Shown in pieces: positions 8,514 to 17,446 of a stretch of DNA of 64,000 bases. Below the pieces are notes generated by a model, which did no database searches, was not told the DNA's origin, and was given only the letters and a program-made list of their open reading frames with translations. The translations under genes were made by a program, and so were the position numbers. Origin of the DNA: 58-81 sp012729145 (lineage in GTDB: Bacteria > Synergistota > Synergistia > Synergistales > Thermovirgaceae); assembly GCA_040770625.1 (NCBI GenBank), contig JAXGIW010000001.1, positions 434,001-498,000 of the forward strand, in the 5' to 3' direction. How positions within the stretch are numbered: the first letter of the stretch is position 1; each line of letters opens with the position of its first letter.

Positions 8514-9558
8514 CGACACGGCCTCCATTGACGGACCAGACCCTCCCCGGCCAATCGGGGGTACAGGCCTCCGCCGTGGTGGCGAAGACCTGCCACCCCG
8601 TACGGAGCAGGACGGCAATAAGCCTCTCCCTTCCTTCGTGGTCCAGTTCAGCCATGACCTCATCGAGGAAAAGGACCGGCTTCCTCCTCATCTTCCTCTC
8701 CACGGCCCACCCCGACGACAGCAGGAGGGCTATGGCTACCCTTCTCCTGTAGCCTCGGCTGAAGCACCTTGCCACGTCCCTCTCCTGGAAACGGATCACA
8801 AGGTCGTCCCTGTGGGGTCCGACAGGGCATACGCCAGTAGCCCTCTCCTGTTTCTGACTGGCCTCGAGGGACTCCCAGAAATCCAGGTGGAGGTCCTCAA
8901 GCCCTCTGCCACCCCTTTTTAGTTCCAGGGTCACACCAGGGGGGAGCAAACCCTCCCCCTCCTCCAGGCCGTTCCTGATGAGGTCCACGGCGGTGAGCCT
9001 GCAAGCCCAGATCCATGCCGCCAGGGGAGCCATCACCCTGGCCGTGGCTGCCAGGTTCCTGCCCATGCGTATGGAGGCGTTCCTCTGCCTGAGAGCCCTG
9101 CCATATTCGTGAAGCCTCAGGGCATAGACGGGGAACAGGAGGGCACAGAGACGATCGATAAGCCGCCTCCTCGTGGCCGGTGACCCCTCCACCAAAGAGA
9201 GGTCGTTGGGGAGAAAGATCAGCGATGGCACCAGGGGTCTCAGCTGGGAAGATCGCAGGGAGGACCCACCTTTTTTCGCGACGATCCGGGCCCCGATGCC
9301 CACCTTCACCTCCAGGGAATCCTCCCCGTCGAAAGCTGCCGAGAGAAAGGTCCCTCTACCGGGCTCGGTCCAGCTCCGGAGGTCCGCGGTCCTCTCGCCC
9401 CTGAGAGAGCCCCAGCCGGTCAGCACGTGAAAAGCTTCCAGAATATTGGTCTTTCCGGAGCCGTTGGGCCCCAGAAGCAGATGAAGCCCCTCCGCCCATT
9501 CCAGGCGCCGGGGCTTCAGGTTCCTGAATCCTTCCCATTGGGTAGAGGATATTTTCAT
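8503..9558 (-). CDS. recF: DNA replication and repair protein RecF
   Basis: SMC-like ATPase that loads RecA at gapped DNA. It has Walker A GPNGSGKT (residues 30-37), the ABC signature region around CPVGPHRDDL, and Walker B VLFLDEVMAELD. Length 351 residues is typical. Its ATG overlaps the dnaN stop by four bases, the classic dnaN-recF coupling seen next to many bacterial origins. Confidence 0.95.
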   Translation of the reverse strand: MKISSTQWEGFRNLKPRRLEWAEGLHLLLGPNGSGKTNILEAFHVLTGWGSLRGERTADLRSWTEPGRGTFLSAAFDGEDSLEVKVGIGARIVAKKGGSSLRSSQLRPLVPSLIFLPNDLSLVEGSPATRRRLIDRLCALLFPVYALRLHEYGRALRQRNASIRMGRNLAATARVMAPLAAWIWACRLTAVDLIRNGLEEGEGLLPPGVTLELKRGGRGLEDLHLDFWESLEASQKQERATGVCPVGPHRDDLVIRFQERDVARCFSRGYRRRVAIALLLSSGWAVERKMRRKPVLFLDEVMAELDHEGRERLIAVLLRTGWQVFATTAEACTPDWPGRVWSVNGGRVDEG

Positions 9559-10697
9559 GCCGTCTCTTCTGAATTCTCCTCCTCTGGAAGGGTTATGGGC
9601 ATCAGAACGTACATGAAGCTGTCCTCCCTGGGCCGGGAAAGGGTCATCTGGCCATTGGGCCCGTTGAAGGAGAGATGGGCCACCGTTCCGTGGAGGGCTT
9701 TCAGGCCTTCCAGCAGGTATCTTACGTTGAAGGCTATCTTGAGGGGTTCTCCGTCGCAGTCGCCGGGGATCTCCTCAAAGGCCTCTCCCACCTCAGGGGC
9801 CTTGGCCTGCATCTTCAGGGTGCCACCAGGGGACAGCATGAAGACCACCATCCGGCTAAAATCCCTTACCACTACCTCGACCCTTTCAAGGGCCTCTATG
9901 AAAAGCTCACGGTCAATGGTGAGCCAGGATGTCCTGTCAGAAGAAAGGACCTTCTCGTAGGGAGGGAACCTGGATTCTACCCTTCTTACGGAGAACTCCA
10001 TGGTTCCCGTCCTGAAGTAGACCTGGGAATCATCCTTCAGAACCCTGATCTCTTCATCTCCCTCTACTGTGGAGAGAGATCTCTGAAGCTCCCTGAGCCC
10101 GGCAAGGGGGAGAAGTACCTGGTCGGGTTCACCATCCACCGTTACCGTACCCTGCGAAAGGGAGAGTCTCCTTCCATCGGTGGATACTACCTTAACCCTC
10201 TCTTCGTCGGTCTGGACCAGGCCGGCGCTCAGATACTGGGGGAACTCCTCACTGGGGGATCCGGAGAAGGTCCCTTCCTCAAGGAGACGCCTCAGGTCCA
10301 TGCAGACTGCTTTGAAAAAGGGCTCGGCCTTGTCAGATGAGGGCAACTTGGGGAACTCGGAGACCGGATAGGTGGAAAAGGAGTAGACACTGCTGCCGGA
10401 GATGACCGTCGCCTTGCCTTTATCCACCTCGATGGTGAAAGTGTCACCAGGAGCCTTCTTGAAGAACTCTCCAATGTTCTTCACCGGGAATATGGCGCTT
10501 CCCTCGGAAAGGACCTCAACTCCGTCGGCAAGACAGTTTATGGAGGTCTTCAGGTCCGTAGCCTTGAGGGATACCCCCTCTGCCGAAGCCTCGCACTTGA
10601 CACCGGAGAGGACCGATATGGTGCTCCTGTGTCCTGCGCTTCTCTCTGCCATACTCCAGATCTTCAGGAATTTTGCCTTGTCCACAAGGAGCTTCAA
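9555..10697 (-). CDS. dnaN: DNA polymerase III beta sliding clamp
   Basis: Ring-shaped processivity clamp of the replicative polymerase. The 380-residue protein has the three-domain clamp layout, with GVKCEASAEGVSLKATDL in domain I, the VSTDGRRLS hallmark of domain II and the C-terminal YVLMPITLP clamp end that forms part of the partner-binding groove. The start is TTG at 10697, with AAGGGAG seven bases upstream. Lies 223 bases after dnaA, separated by the proposed unwinding element. Confidence 0.95.
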   Translation of the reverse strand: MKLLVDKAKFLKIWSMAERSAGHRSTISVLSGVKCEASAEGVSLKATDLKTSINCLADGVEVLSEGSAIFPVKNIGEFFKKAPGDTFTIEVDKGKATVISGSSVYSFSTYPVSEFPKLPSSDKAEPFFKAVCMDLRRLLEEGTFSGSPSEEFPQYLSAGLVQTDEERVKVVSTDGRRLSLSQGTVTVDGEPDQVLLPLAGLRELQRSLSTVEGDEEIRVLKDDSQVYFRTGTMEFSVRRVESRFPPYEKVLSSDRTSWLTIDRELFIEALERVEVVVRDFSRMVVFMLSPGGTLKMQAKAPEVGEAFEEIPGDCDGEPLKIAFNVRYLLEGLKALHGTVAHLSFNGPNGQMTLSRPREDSFMYVLMPITLPEEENSEETA

Positions 10698-10710
10698 GAT
10701 GGTATCACTC

Positions 10711-10781
10711 CCTTCTTAATATCTCTTATATAGGAAATAAAGAAGTAGGTCTAGTAGTAAGGGTGTGATTCATGTGGAGAA
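10711..10781 (+). other. Candidate origin unwinding element (AT-rich DNA, DnaA-trio-like repeat, DnaA box)
   Basis: Read on the plus strand: an A/T-rich stretch (10711-10742), then the triplets AAG-TAG-GTC-TAG-TAG-TAA (10743-10760), a GGG, and a DnaA-box-like TGTGGAGAA at 10773-10781. The basal unwinding system described for Bacillus has the same order on the strand that reads TAG triplets toward the boxes, and the same place, with the A/T-rich side next to dnaN and the boxes next to dnaA. One triplet (GTC) breaks the pattern. Assignment is from motif order, not experiment. Confidence 0.55.
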
Positions 10782-10836
10782 CCTGAAAAACTCCATTGGC
10801 TCCTGTCTTTTCCCTGTGCATTCTTTACCCTGGATC

Positions 10837-10948
10837 TGTGGAGGCACCTCCACAAGAGCCACCCCTGATACGACAGGAAGGGAAGATCTGTGGAAAGAAA
10901 TCACCAGGAACACATCAGGATCACAACTTTTCCCTGAGGTTTTCCACA
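10837..10948. other. DnaA-box-like cluster in the dnaN-dnaA spacer
   Basis: Contains a perfect 8-bp inverted repeat TGTGGAGG / CCTCCACA with a 2-base centre (10837-10854), TGTGGAAAG at 10889-10897 and TTTTCCACA at 10940-10948 in the last codons of dnaA. All share the TGTGG / CCACA core of DnaA boxes but differ from TTATCCACA by one to three bases. They lie next to the trio-like element and probably belong to the same origin. Confidence 0.45.
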
Positions 10949-12240
10949 ATGCTCTTTATCCTTGAATCTTTTCTCAGCGACTCCTCTATCTTCTTGCAGG
11001 CATGGATCACAGTTGTGTGATCCTTCCTGTTAAAGGCGTAGCCTATCTGCTGAAGGGTGGTCCCCGTCATGTCACGGCTGAGGTACATAGCCACCTGTCT
11101 TGCAAGGGCTATCTCCGATGTCCTCTTGTTGCCGGAGAGTGAGGAGACCGGGATGCCGAAGGATTCTGCGGTGACCTGCTGGATCAGCTCTATGGTTATC
11201 TGCCCCCTCGATGATCTCCTGATCAGGTCCTTGAGCCATCGTGAGGCGTTATCGACAGTAACGGACTCGTTGTTCAGGTCGGCAAAGAACATTACGCTGT
11301 TCAGGGAGCCTTCAAGTTCCCTTATATTGCTCGGTATGTTCTGGGCCAGGAAATCTATCACGTCGTCAGGAACGAAGTAATTTTTGAGTGCAGCCTTCTT
11401 CTTGAGGATAGCGATACGCGTTTCAAGGTCGGGGGGCTGGATGTCGGTGACGAGACCCCACTCAAAACGGCTGACCAGTCGCTCCTCTATGTTGTGGATG
11501 TCCTTGGGGGGTTTGTCTGAGGTGAGTACTATCTGCTTCTTGGCATCGTGGAGGCTGTTGAAGGTGTGGAAGAATTCCTCCTGGGTGCTCTCCTTGTTGG
11601 CAAGGAAGTGGATGTCGTCGATCAGGAGCACATCGACGCTCCGGTATTTCAGTTTGAACTCGTGGGTCTTGTTGTTCTGTATGGACATGATGAATTCGTT
11701 TATGAACTTTTCGGAGCTAATGTAGGCGATCTTCGTTCCCTCATTGTGTCTGGTGACGAAGTTCCCTATGGCGTGAAGGAGGTGGGTCTTGCCCAGTCCG
11801 ACACCCCCCCAGAAGAAGAGGGGGTTGTAGGCCACGCCAGGGGACTCGGCAACTGCAAGGCTGGCGGCGTGGGCCAGCCTGTTTGACTTTCCCACCACGA
11901 AGGAGTCGAACTGGTAGTCCGGGTTGAGGCCGTTCTTCGGTCTCTCCGATTCCCTGGAGATGCGCTCGGCCCTCTTGATCTCCTCCTTCTTTGCTCCTCC
12001 CACCTCCAGCACGATCCTGTCCGCCAGCCCCTTCTGGGAGGTCAGGGCGGTGAGTTTTTCGATGAATCGTGACTGGATCTGTTCCCGCACGAATACGTTG
12101 GGGACGTCCAGAGTAAGGACCTGGTCCACAAGGGAGACGGGAAGACAGGTCTTGAGCCAGATATCTGCGGCGCCCTTAGGCAGGTTATCCTCGGCTATCT
12201 CAAGGATCTTTCTCCAAACCTGCGCGGTGTTATCTTCCAA
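10921..12240 (-). CDS. dnaA: Chromosomal replication initiator protein DnaA
   Basis: Initiator ATPase that binds DnaA boxes and melts the origin. Domain I is at the N-terminus (VWRKILEIAEDNLP), a short charged linker follows, then the AAA+ domain with Walker A GGVGLGKT (about 145-152), Walker B VLLIDDIHFL and the arginine-finger helix, then the domain IV DNA-binding signature FNRKDHTTVIHACKKI. TTG at 12240 is chosen because GAGGTGA lies five bases upstream; the in-frame GTG at 12249 lacks a good ribosome site. First gene of the minus-strand replication block. Confidence 0.96.
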   Translation of the reverse strand: MEDNTAQVWRKILEIAEDNLPKGAADIWLKTCLPVSLVDQVLTLDVPNVFVREQIQSRFIEKLTALTSQKGLADRIVLEVGGAKKEEIKRAERISRESERPKNGLNPDYQFDSFVVGKSNRLAHAASLAVAESPGVAYNPLFFWGGVGLGKTHLLHAIGNFVTRHNEGTKIAYISSEKFINEFIMSIQNNKTHEFKLKYRSVDVLLIDDIHFLANKESTQEEFFHTFNSLHDAKKQIVLTSDKPPKDIHNIEERLVSRFEWGLVTDIQPPDLETRIAILKKKAALKNYFVPDDVIDFLAQNIPSNIRELEGSLNSVMFFADLNNESVTVDNASRWLKDLIRRSSRGQITIELIQQVTAESFGIPVSSLSGNKRTSEIALARQVAMYLSRDMTGTTLQQIGYAFNRKDHTTVIHACKKIEESLRKDSRIKSIVENLREKL

Positions 12241-12249
12241 GAGGTTCAC

Positions 12250-12556
12250 CTCGCGACCATTTTAGATGGGGGTGAGACCAATGTTACCATATTTGAATCC
12301 ACAAATTTTATCCACATTTCCACATTCTGTTAATTTTGGAGAGAAAGGTCCGAAAACCCCCAAGGACAAGGGAGATTTTCGATATGAATGGAAATAGGGT
12401 CCAATTTGACCAACCGTAACAAACCCCGTTCCTTAGGGAAAAAAGTTATTCGCATTCCTGTTCACATCGGACGTGGATTTCTGGCCTATAATGTCGATAG
12501 TCTATCCATGCCAGCCCGAAAAAAGTCCTTTCAATGGGCAGAAGGGAGGTCCTGTA
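12250..12556. other. oriC-type upstream spacer between dnaA and the divergent DHH gene
   Basis: This 307-base spacer has no gene. On the dnaA side it holds the dnaA promoter and three DnaA-box-like sites (separate entries). On the other side TATAAT at 12487-12492 could serve the plus-strand phosphoesterase gene, though its -35 is unclear. The middle is moderately A/T-rich and without clear structure. Confidence 0.6.
12295..12333 (-). promoter_or_regulatory. dnaA promoter overlapped by DnaA boxes
   Basis: On the minus strand TTAACA (12333-12328), a 17-base spacer and TAAAAT (12310-12305). A perfect consensus DnaA box TTATCCACA lies at 12308-12316, over the -10 and spacer, flanked by GAATCCACA (12295-12303) and ATTTCCACA (12316-12324). 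Such overlap suggests DnaA represses its own gene and that the boxes also belong to the origin. Confidence 0.65.
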
Positions 12557-13567
12557 ATGAGCCGTGCCGGTCTTCACATTATCAGTCACACCGATCTTGA
12601 CGGTGTAACCGCCGCAGCCGTGGCCTGGACTTACGGCCGCCCCTTGAGCGGTCCTCTGAGGGTGAGCCTGACCGGTTACGGGGAGGTGGACCTCCTGGTC
12701 CTGGATTCCCTCTCGAGGGGCGAGCCTCTGGTCGTGCTCGATCTCTTTTGCCAGAGGGTCCAGACGGTGGATGAGATAGACCGCTCTTTTTCCCACGGCG
12801 ATCCCCCCTTCTTCTTCGACCACCATCAGAGCACCTTCGAACGTTACGGGAGCAGACCCTGGGTTTTTGTAGACCGGGAGAGCTGTGCCGCCATGGTCTA
12901 CTACCGATGGCTGATGGATAACGCCGCAAGGGAGGATCGACCCCGGTTGGTCCCACTGGAGGGGATAGTGGAGGTCGCCAACGATCGCGATCTATGGCTC
13001 AACAGGATCCCGGAGAGCAGGCTCTGGCAGGCCCTGGTAACTCTGTGCGGTCCCTGGGCCGTTCTGGCCCGGCTGATCGAGGACCCCTCACCGGAGCTTA
13101 GCCCGGAGGAGAGGTCCTTCTCTTCCGCCTTCGTGGAGGAGCAGGAGAAGAGGTTCAGACTTGCCCTGGAAAAGGCGTTACGATCCGGGGAGGACCTGCT
13201 CTTTGTCGGCCCCGGTGCTCTCGAGTTCGGTGATGTGTCAGATTTCTGCGGTCTCGTCCTCGACCGGATGGAGTCTCCCCCCAGGCTTGCGGCAGTCCTC
13301 AGCAGACGTCCTGCAGGAGACTGGAACGTCTCTATGAGGAGCAGGGAGGGCTTTGCCGGGAGAGTGACTGGGCTTCTCAGGGATGGAAAGAAGGTTCGGG
13401 GGGGAGGGCACGACGACTCGGCGGCCCTCTACTTTCCCCATCATTACAGGCCTGAAGAGATACGGGATTCGCTGGTCTCGGCCGTCAGGTCGGCCATCGA
13501 GTCCGACGCCCCCTCGGGTCTGTCGCTGGGAGATCTGCTTAAACAGGCATTGGAGGGAAAAGAGTAA
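12557..13567 (+). CDS. DHH-family phosphoesterase
   Basis: Member of the DHH superfamily (RecJ, NrnA/Orn-like oligoribonuclease, GdpP), which hydrolyse phosphodiester bonds with two metal ions. Visible are the first acidic motif SHTDLDGVTAAA (residues 10-21), the DHH triad in FFFDHHQS (88-90), ANDRDLW, and a C-terminal DHHA1-like glycine-rich stretch KVRGGGHDDSAALYF. ATG at 12557 has GGGAGG six bases upstream; an earlier in-frame ATG lacks one. Substrate is not certain; short oligonucleotides or a cyclic-dinucleotide product are possible. Confidence 0.8.
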   Translation: MSRAGLHIISHTDLDGVTAAAVAWTYGRPLSGPLRVSLTGYGEVDLLVLDSLSRGEPLVVLDLFCQRVQTVDEIDRSFSHGDPPFFFDHHQSTFERYGSRPWVFVDRESCAAMVYYRWLMDNAAREDRPRLVPLEGIVEVANDRDLWLNRIPESRLWQALVTLCGPWAVLARLIEDPSPELSPEERSFSSAFVEEQEKRFRLALEKALRSGEDLLFVGPGALEFGDVSDFCGLVLDRMESPPRLAAVLSRRPAGDWNVSMRSREGFAGRVTGLLRDGKKVRGGGHDDSAALYFPHHYRPEEIRDSLVSAVRSAIESDAPSGLSLGDLLKQALEGKE

Positions 13568-13588
13568 CCGGGTCGGGAGGTGAGCGGG

Positions 13589-14704
13589 TTGTCCTTTCGG
13601 GTGGCCATTCTCTACGCGTCGGTCGGAACCGGTCACAGGACCGCGGCCATGGCCCTGGAGAAATGGTTCCAACAGGAGATCCCTGATCCGCAGGTACTGT
13701 GTCTGGACACCCTCTCCTTTTCGCTTCCAATAGTGAGAGGAGTCTATACAAGGTCCTATCTGGAGATGGTGAGGCATATGCCCCATCTCTGGGGCTACTT
13801 CTACGAGACTACCGACAATCCCGAAACGAGGAACGGAGTAATTGCGACCCTGGGGGAGCTCACTGAAAAACTGAATATCCTGAAGCTGAAAAAGACACTT
13901 CTCTCCTTTTCTCCCGACGCGATCGTCTTCACTCACTTCTTCGGGGCCGCCGCCATAGCAGAGTCCTTCGCCCCCGACATCCCCGTATGCTACGTTAACA
14001 CCGATTTCCTGAGCCACGTCTTCCATCGCAATCCGGCCTTCTCCGCCTGGTTCGTATCCAGCGAGGAAACCCTCAACCAGTATCTTGCCGACGGTCTGTC
14101 GCTGGAAAGGGTCTTCCTGACGGGCATCCCCGTCGATCCTGCCTACGCGTCTCCACCGGGCAGGGAAGAGGCCCGTGAACGTCTGGGCCTTGATATGGAC
14201 GAAAGGATCGCCCTCGTGATGGGTGGAGGTATAGGGGTCGGTCCCATAGAAGAAGTGGTGCTTTCCCTCCACGAAGGAGGTTTCGCGACAGAAGTAATCT
14301 GCGGTATCAACGAAAAGGTCCGGGGTGTCCTGCTGGAAAGGTTTGCCGACCGACCGGGAGTGAGGGTCCACGGCTTCGTGGACAATATGCCCTGCCGCTA
14401 CGCATCGGCGGACATCATCTTCATGAAGCCCGGAGGGCTTTCCACCTCGGAGGCTCTCTGTTCAGGTACACCCATTGTTGTCACCGACCCGATACCGGGG
14501 CAGGAACAGCGCAACAGCGACTATCTGCTTGACCGTGGGGCAGCAAGGGCCCTCTTCGATTACAGGCTTGCCGCAGAGAAGGCCCATAGCCTGCTGTCGA
14601 CGAAAGAAGAGAAGGCCCGCGTTCTGCGGGCCGCAAAAAGGATCGCCCGACCCATGGCCGGGAGGGAGATCGTCAGAAAGGTGAAGGAGATAAAAGATCA
14701 GTAA
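13589..14704 (+). CDS. Glycosyltransferase family 28-like (MGDG synthase/UgtP type)
   Basis: Resembles processive diacylglycerol glucosyltransferases and MurG-fold enzymes that transfer a sugar from a UDP-sugar to a lipid. The N-terminal ASVGTGHRTAAMAL motif is typical of the MGDG-synthase group; the C-terminal domain shows MGGGIGVGPIEEVV, the donor-binding MKPGGLSTSEAL and TDPIPGQEQRNSDYL. No membrane segment is seen, in line with peripheral membrane binding. TTG at 13589 lies eight bases after GGGAGG; a GTG at 13580 is in frame. It is 21 bases behind the DHH gene, likely co-transcribed. The acceptor lipid is unknown. Confidence 0.8.
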   Translation: MSFRVAILYASVGTGHRTAAMALEKWFQQEIPDPQVLCLDTLSFSLPIVRGVYTRSYLEMVRHMPHLWGYFYETTDNPETRNGVIATLGELTEKLNILKLKKTLLSFSPDAIVFTHFFGAAAIAESFAPDIPVCYVNTDFLSHVFHRNPAFSAWFVSSEETLNQYLADGLSLERVFLTGIPVDPAYASPPGREEARERLGLDMDERIALVMGGGIGVGPIEEVVLSLHEGGFATEVICGINEKVRGVLLERFADRPGVRVHGFVDNMPCRYASADIIFMKPGGLSTSEALCSGTPIVVTDPIPGQEQRNSDYLLDRGAARALFDYRLAAEKAHSLLSTKEEKARVLRAAKRIARPMAGREIVRKVKEIKDQ

Positions 14705-14724
14705 AAGACAATGCTTCTACCCTC

Positions 14725-16080
14725 TTATTTTGATAACTTTTTCACCGCCTCCCGTATCTCGGTAACACCTTTGTCCAGTTCCCCGGAAAGTGTCTTGAGG
14801 GTCGAATCCAGGGAGACGTCGGCTGGCCAGCCAGCGGTCTCAAGGATCTCGACGGGGTCAAGCCCCCAGACGGCGGATATCTCGCGGATCGTCATGCTGG
14901 CCTTGATCTCGTCCGGATTCGACGGTGCCGTCGGAGACGGAATCTGTGTCCTCTCGAGGATCCTCTCAAGAAGCGCCTCGTCGTCGTCGATGCCCGCGAT
15001 ATTCTTCAGTGGAACGTCCGTGGGGAAGTCTTCTGGCAGGTCTACGGCGCCGATGATCTCCTGTACGGGGACCTTCAGGGTCTCCGAGACGTCCTCAAGG
15101 GTCATCCATCCGTAGAGGTTAGGTGCGGCCAGGCCTCCCGAAGCACCTGAAGAGGCGGCATAGGTCTGCCACCACCCCATCCCCCTGGCCAGTCCGTACC
15201 CTCCGAAAAAGAGAGAGATCGAAAGGATCCCCAGGACCAGAACGGATATCTTGCGGGAGGATGTGCCGAAGAAAAGGGCCTTCTCTCTGGGGCAGGACTC
15301 CACGCAACGTCCGCAGGCAATGCACTCTGCGCTCCTCTCGACATCCTTCTTCTCGGGATCGAGCCTTACGGGGCAGGCAGGGCCGCAGCGATGACAGTGG
15401 ATGCAATCATCTTCGCTCCTTCTGATCTTGAAGATGCTGATCTTCTGGAGAGGGGCCAGAAAGGCCCCCAGAGGACAGAGGTAGCGGCACCAGAAACGCT
15501 CGATGAAAAGCGACAGCCCAATGACCAGGACGAAGAGCGAAAAGTAGGACCAGGGTGATTCCACGAACTCCTCCCAGCCGGCTGACAGGTGCATCCAGGC
15601 TACCCAGGGGTCGAAGCCCCTCCAGACAAGTGTCCCGGCTTTCCACGTTGCGAAAATAATTACTAACAGAACGAGGTACTTGAGCCAGCGGAGGACTCCG
15701 TCGACCTTCGGGGGCAGCTCCCGCTTCTTTATACCCAGGCGGGATCCCAGCCGGGAGGTCCACTCCCCCAGGGTTCCCAGGGGGCAGATCCATCCGCAGA
15801 AGATCCTTCCGAACAACAGGGTCATGACGACCAGGACCACGAGGAGCACCATGGCGCTTGGCGCAAGCCTCCTGAGCCATGTTCCCGAAGCGAGAATGCT
15901 GTATAGGCCCTCCAGACCGCCGAATGGGCAGAGGGCATCAACGGTGGGTACTCCCGACGGGCCTCCTCCCAGCACCTGGTGCCTGTAGCCGAGCCAGGTC
16001 ATGAAACCCAGAAAACCGAACTGTACCGAGGCGCGGAGCCATGAGGATCTCATCCTGCTGCACACCTTCTTTCCCCCCAT
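14725..16080 (-). CDS. Membrane 4Fe-4S polyferredoxin (NapH/CcoG-like) with duplicated C-terminal module
   Basis: Probable membrane electron carrier. The N-terminal two-thirds has about five membrane segments with paired cysteine motifs CGWICPLG (95-102) and CRYLCPLG (198-205), followed by two [4Fe-4S] motifs CIHCHRCGPACP (226-237) and CIACGRCVESCP (253-264), then a further membrane segment. The C-terminus carries two copies of a roughly 50-residue helical module starting MTLEDVSETL (326) and MTIREISAVW (396). Neighbours give no partner, so the redox pathway is unknown. ATG at 16080 lacks a clear ribosome site; ATG at 16053 is an alternative start. Confidence 0.8.
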   Translation of the reverse strand: MGGKKVCSRMRSSWLRASVQFGFLGFMTWLGYRHQVLGGGPSGVPTVDALCPFGGLEGLYSILASGTWLRRLAPSAMVLLVVLVVMTLLFGRIFCGWICPLGTLGEWTSRLGSRLGIKKRELPPKVDGVLRWLKYLVLLVIIFATWKAGTLVWRGFDPWVAWMHLSAGWEEFVESPWSYFSLFVLVIGLSLFIERFWCRYLCPLGAFLAPLQKISIFKIRRSEDDCIHCHRCGPACPVRLDPEKKDVERSAECIACGRCVESCPREKALFFGTSSRKISVLVLGILSISLFFGGYGLARGMGWWQTYAASSGASGGLAAPNLYGWMTLEDVSETLKVPVQEIIGAVDLPEDFPTDVPLKNIAGIDDDEALLERILERTQIPSPTAPSNPDEIKASMTIREISAVWGLDPVEILETAGWPADVSLDSTLKTLSGELDKGVTEIREAVKKLSK

Positions 16081-16199
16081 TCAGGTGGAACCGGGGGCAA
16101 TATGTACAATAATACTCCTGTCAGGTATCCTCTGTATCGGTGGTTCTCCCGATGTTGCATTTTCCGTGGGGGACCTGCCGAAAGAAGGAGGGTGAGCGT

Positions 16200-17375
16200 T
16201 TGTCCATCTACCTGAACAACGGCGCTACCACATGGCCCAAGCCGCCATGTGTAGCTGAGGCTGTCAGCGCCTTCATCCTCGGGAGTGGGGCGAACCTGGC
16301 AAGGGGTTCTTCGTCGGGGCGGGATATTGAGACCCTTGACATGGTCACTTCGACTCGACAGCAGGTCGCCTGTTTTTTCAGGGGTTACCGAAAAAACGAC
16401 CCCCGATATGTAACCTTTACAGGGAACGTCACCGAATCGCTGAACGTTGTCCTTAAAGGGTACCTTCGACCAGGGATGCACGCCTTGACAACCAGCATGG
16501 AGCATAACTCGGTGATACGACCTCTGCGGCGCCTTGAGGGCCAGGGTGCGAAGGTCTCGATCCTTGAGTGCGACAACAGGGGCTTTTTGAGCCCTGAAGT
16601 GCTCCATTCGTTCCTGAAAAGAGAAAGGGTCGACCTGTTTGTGCTCTCCCATGCGAGCAACGTATGCGGCTCCATACAGCCCCTGGAGGACCTGGCGGCG
16701 ATATGCGCCGGGGCTGGCGTCCCTTGCGTTCTGGATTCGGCCCAGACGGCAGGAGTGACAGAAATAGATGTGGAGGGACTCGGGCTTGCAGCCTGCTGCT
16801 TTACCGGGCACAAGGGTCTGATGGGACCCCAGGGTATCGGCGGTATCGTCTGGGAGCCCGGATTTGCCGGAAGGGTCCTGCCCTTTGTCGAAGGTGGGAC
16901 GGGGAGTTTCTCCGACGACGAGCATCAGCCCGAAAAACTCCCCGACCGGTTCGAGGCCGGGACTCCCAATCTTCCTGGTATCGCAGGGCTTTCCGCCTCC
17001 CTGGGATGGATTGCTGAAACAGGTGTTTCGGCAATTTTTGAAAGGGAGAAAGAGCTCGGCATGAGGTTCCTTGAAGGGATCCGGAAAGCGCCGGGGATCA
17101 GGATCTTCGGTTCGGAGAACGAGAGGAGCAGGCTTGCCGTTTTTGCGGTGAATCTCAGCAGTATGGACAACGGGACGGCCGCCTTTGAACTCTCTGAAAG
17201 ATGGGGGATCGAGACCAGGCCGGGCCTTCACTGCTCCCCTCTTGGACACAGGACGCTTGGTACTTTCCCATCCGGGGCACTTCGCATAAGTATAGGGTTC
17301 TTCAACACCGAACAGGAGATAGAGGTAGCCATTGAGGCCCTTTGCACCCTTGCAGCTGAAAATGCGCCCCTTTGA
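16200..17375 (+). CDS. Cysteine desulfurase-like class V aminotransferase
   Basis: PLP enzyme of the NifS/CsdA-like fold, closest in motifs to the group often annotated as cysteine desulfurase family protein (EF2568 type). Seen are YLNNGATTWPKP, the PLP-contact TSMEHNS, LDSAQTAG, the Schiff-base Lys in TGHKGLMGPQG (about residue 205), and RPGLHCSPLG with a candidate catalytic Cys (about 345). Such enzymes supply sulfur from cysteine; no iron-sulfur scaffold gene is adjacent. The start is TTG at 16200, seven bases after GGAGGG; the earlier ATG of the open frame lacks a ribosome site. Confidence 0.85.
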   Translation: MSIYLNNGATTWPKPPCVAEAVSAFILGSGANLARGSSSGRDIETLDMVTSTRQQVACFFRGYRKNDPRYVTFTGNVTESLNVVLKGYLRPGMHALTTSMEHNSVIRPLRRLEGQGAKVSILECDNRGFLSPEVLHSFLKRERVDLFVLSHASNVCGSIQPLEDLAAICAGAGVPCVLDSAQTAGVTEIDVEGLGLAACCFTGHKGLMGPQGIGGIVWEPGFAGRVLPFVEGGTGSFSDDEHQPEKLPDRFEAGTPNLPGIAGLSASLGWIAETGVSAIFEREKELGMRFLEGIRKAPGIRIFGSENERSRLAVFAVNLSSMDNGTAAFELSERWGIETRPGLHCSPLGHRTLGTFPSGALRISIGFFNTEQEIEVAIEALCTLAAENAPL

Positions 17376-17446
17376 ACCGTCAGGGTTTCAAAAAAAAGTC
17401 GGGCTCGTGTATCATCAAGAGGAGAAAATTTCCGGAGGTGTTGTCA

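Noticed and set aside
8514..8663. N-terminal extension of MnmG upstream of 8513
   Set aside because: The extension lies in recF coding DNA, is not conserved-like, and the GGAGG at ideal spacing points to ATG 8513.
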